Both the position numbers and the translations under genes were made by a program. The notes under the pieces are model-generated. The model had not been told where the DNA came from and made no database searches. It saw only the letters and a program-made list of their open reading frames with translations. A stretch of 6,054 nucleotides of DNA from Oscillospiraceae bacterium (GTDB lineage: Bacteria > Bacillota > Clostridia > Oscillospirales > Oscillospiraceae). Location: assembly GCA_017557265.1 (NCBI GenBank), contig JAFZAM010000068.1:1-6054 (forward strand), read 5' to 3'. The first letter of the stretch is position 1, and every line of letters begins with the position of its first letter. This document shows, one piece after another, positions 5,726 through 6,054 of the stretch.

Positions 5726-5747
5726 AAAAAAGCTGCAGGCCGGCAGC
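5726..5747 (-). terminator. Possible weak leftward terminator
   Basis: On the - strand GCTGC-CGGCCT-GCAGC (5747-5732) is followed by six T (5731-5726). The stem is only 5 bp with a 6-base loop, so it is modest. It would insulate the ncRNA promoter from transcription arriving from the tRNA side. Confidence 0.5.
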
Positions 5748-5790
5748 GGATGGACGCCGCGAACGATACGAAGTCCGCGACGACGAAGCG

Positions 5791-5807
5791 GCGGGATTTG
5801 AACCCAC
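5791..5807 (-). other. tRNA T-arm-like fragment
   Basis: On the - strand GTGGG-TTCAAAT-CCCGC has the exact form of a tRNA T arm (5-bp stem with one G-U, seven-base loop). I could not find a matching acceptor stem, D arm or anticodon arm upstream, so it is a fragment or chance mimic and not a gene. Confidence 0.4.
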
Positions 5808-5890
5808 GGCATGCCGACTGCGTCCGGCATGCCGGCGGCGGGATGGCCCCACTCGCTCCCGCCCTGCGGGCGGAACCGCTCGGGGATGCC
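5807..5890. repeat. GC-rich palindromic intergenic element
   Basis: The self-complementary decamer CGGCATGCCG occurs at 5807-5816 and 5825-5834, 8 bases apart, so the two copies can form a 10-bp hairpin or each fold on itself. Beyond it CCGCCC-TGC-GGGCGG (5859-5873) makes another perfect 6-bp stem. No coding signal is seen. The layout resembles REP-like or MITE-like intergenic repeats. Confidence 0.6.
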
Positions 5891-5891
5891 G

Positions 5892-5911
5892 TCAAGAGGC
5901 CGCCGGTTCGA
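5892..5911 (+). other. Inverted partial copy of the tRNA-Pro 3' half
   Basis: Nineteen of 20 bases match tRNA-Pro positions 39-58 (anticodon-stem 3' strand, variable loop and T arm) but on the opposite strand. The copy then loses two bases of the T loop and diverges. Both copies point into the shared hairpin at 5928-5963, making a near-mirror arrangement. It is not a complete tRNA. Confidence 0.6.
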
Positions 5912-5927
5912 CCGACACATCAAATGC

Positions 5928-5963
5928 AAAAAAGGCAACCCGCATAAGCGGATTGCCTTTTTT
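5928..5963 (-). terminator. Terminator of tRNA-Pro, symmetrical
   Basis: AAAAAAGGCAA (5928-5938) pairs with TTGCCTTTTTT (5953-5963), and CCGC (5940-5943) pairs with GCGG (5948-5951) around an ATAA loop. The one odd pair, C5939 with A5952, becomes G-U in a - strand RNA, so the leftward tRNA transcript is the natural user. It begins at the CCA end of the tRNA. Confidence 0.9.
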
Positions 5964-6039
5964 GGTCCGAGTGACTGGATTCGAACCAGCGGCCTCTTGA
6001 ACCCCATTCAAGCGCGATACCAAACTTCGCCACACCCGG
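5963..6039 (-). tRNA. tRNA-Pro (anticodon GGG)
   Basis: The 77-base - strand sequence folds as a full cloverleaf. The acceptor CCGGGTG pairs with CACTCGG (one G-U). The D stem is GCGA/TCGC with loop AGTTTGGTA. The anticodon stem CTTGA/TCAAG holds loop ATGGGGT, giving anticodon GGG with G37, the base methylated in proline tRNAs. The five-base variable loop is AGGCC. The T arm is GCTGG-TTCGAAT-CCAGT (one G-U). Discriminator A73 is followed by an encoded CCA. It reads CCC and CCU proline codons. Only 15 bases lie upstream in the window, with no clear -10, so the promoter or a preceding tRNA is outside. A terminator follows at once. The 3' end faces the low-GC accessory stretch. Confidence 0.95.
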
Positions 6040-6054
6040 ATATTCAACTGCAAG

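Noticed and set aside
5500..6000. 166-codon + strand frame across the ncRNA and tRNA region
   Set aside because: It contains GFEP strings, which are the usual false translation of antisense tRNA T arms, and it overlaps a definite tRNA gene.
5791..6039. Direct-repeat att sites at tRNA-Pro
   Set aside because: The long match is inverted, and the same-orientation match is only a generic T-loop, so no att pair can be claimed.
1..6054. CRISPR array
   Set aside because: No regularly spaced repeats of 24-40 bases were seen on either strand.

Overview
The window looks like chromosomal DNA of a GC-rich anaerobic Firmicute, most like a gut Clostridia/Oscillospirales-type organism. This is inferred from GC-rich coding sequence, purine-rich Shine-Dalgarno sites, sigma-A-type promoters, strong intrinsic terminators, a KstD/fumarate-reductase-like FAD protein of a kind common in gut anaerobes, and a SHOCT protein. 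No 16S rRNA or other decisive marker is present, so the taxonomy is provisional.

Left part (1-2832, + strand): glyA (serine hydroxymethyltransferase) ends in a perfect-stem intrinsic terminator. A separate transcription unit follows: a good promoter (TTGAAC-17-TACAAT), a 425-residue secreted lipoprotein with a striking Asp/Tyr/Trp-rich C-terminal tail, and its own terminator. Middle part (2868-4482, - strand): a monocistronic FAD-dependent oxidoreductase with an extended -10 promoter, converging on the lipoprotein gene. It has the FAD-binding hallmarks of the fumarate reductase/3-ketosteroid dehydrogenase superfamily but lacks the catalytic arginine and histidine of fumarate reductase, so its substrate is open.

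Right part (about 4500-6054): an accessory-looking stretch of lower GC. It holds a symmetrical terminator; a frameshifted 3' remnant of what looks like the DNA-binding end of a serine recombinase; a 223-residue AT-rich gene for a PH-like/zinc-ribbon/SHOCT protein (- strand); and about 500 bases with no convincing gene. Within those 500 bases is a - strand unit with a promoter, a long two-stem RNA hairpin and a UUCG-loop terminator, which I call a candidate structured ncRNA. Next to it are GC-rich palindromes and two tRNA-like fragments. The window ends with a complete tRNA-Pro(GGG) gene (- strand), whose 3' end faces the accessory stretch and is followed at once by a terminator.

The genes do not form one pathway: glyA is housekeeping one-carbon metabolism, the lipoprotein is surface-exposed, and the flavoprotein is probably a cytoplasmic reductase or dehydrogenase. 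The most likely undescribed item is the structured RNA with its 11-base promoter/leader repeat, directly upstream of the SHOCT gene. The candidate ncRNA, recombinase remnant, low GC and tRNA gene together suggest a decayed mobile element near a tRNA, but no attachment-site pair was found.
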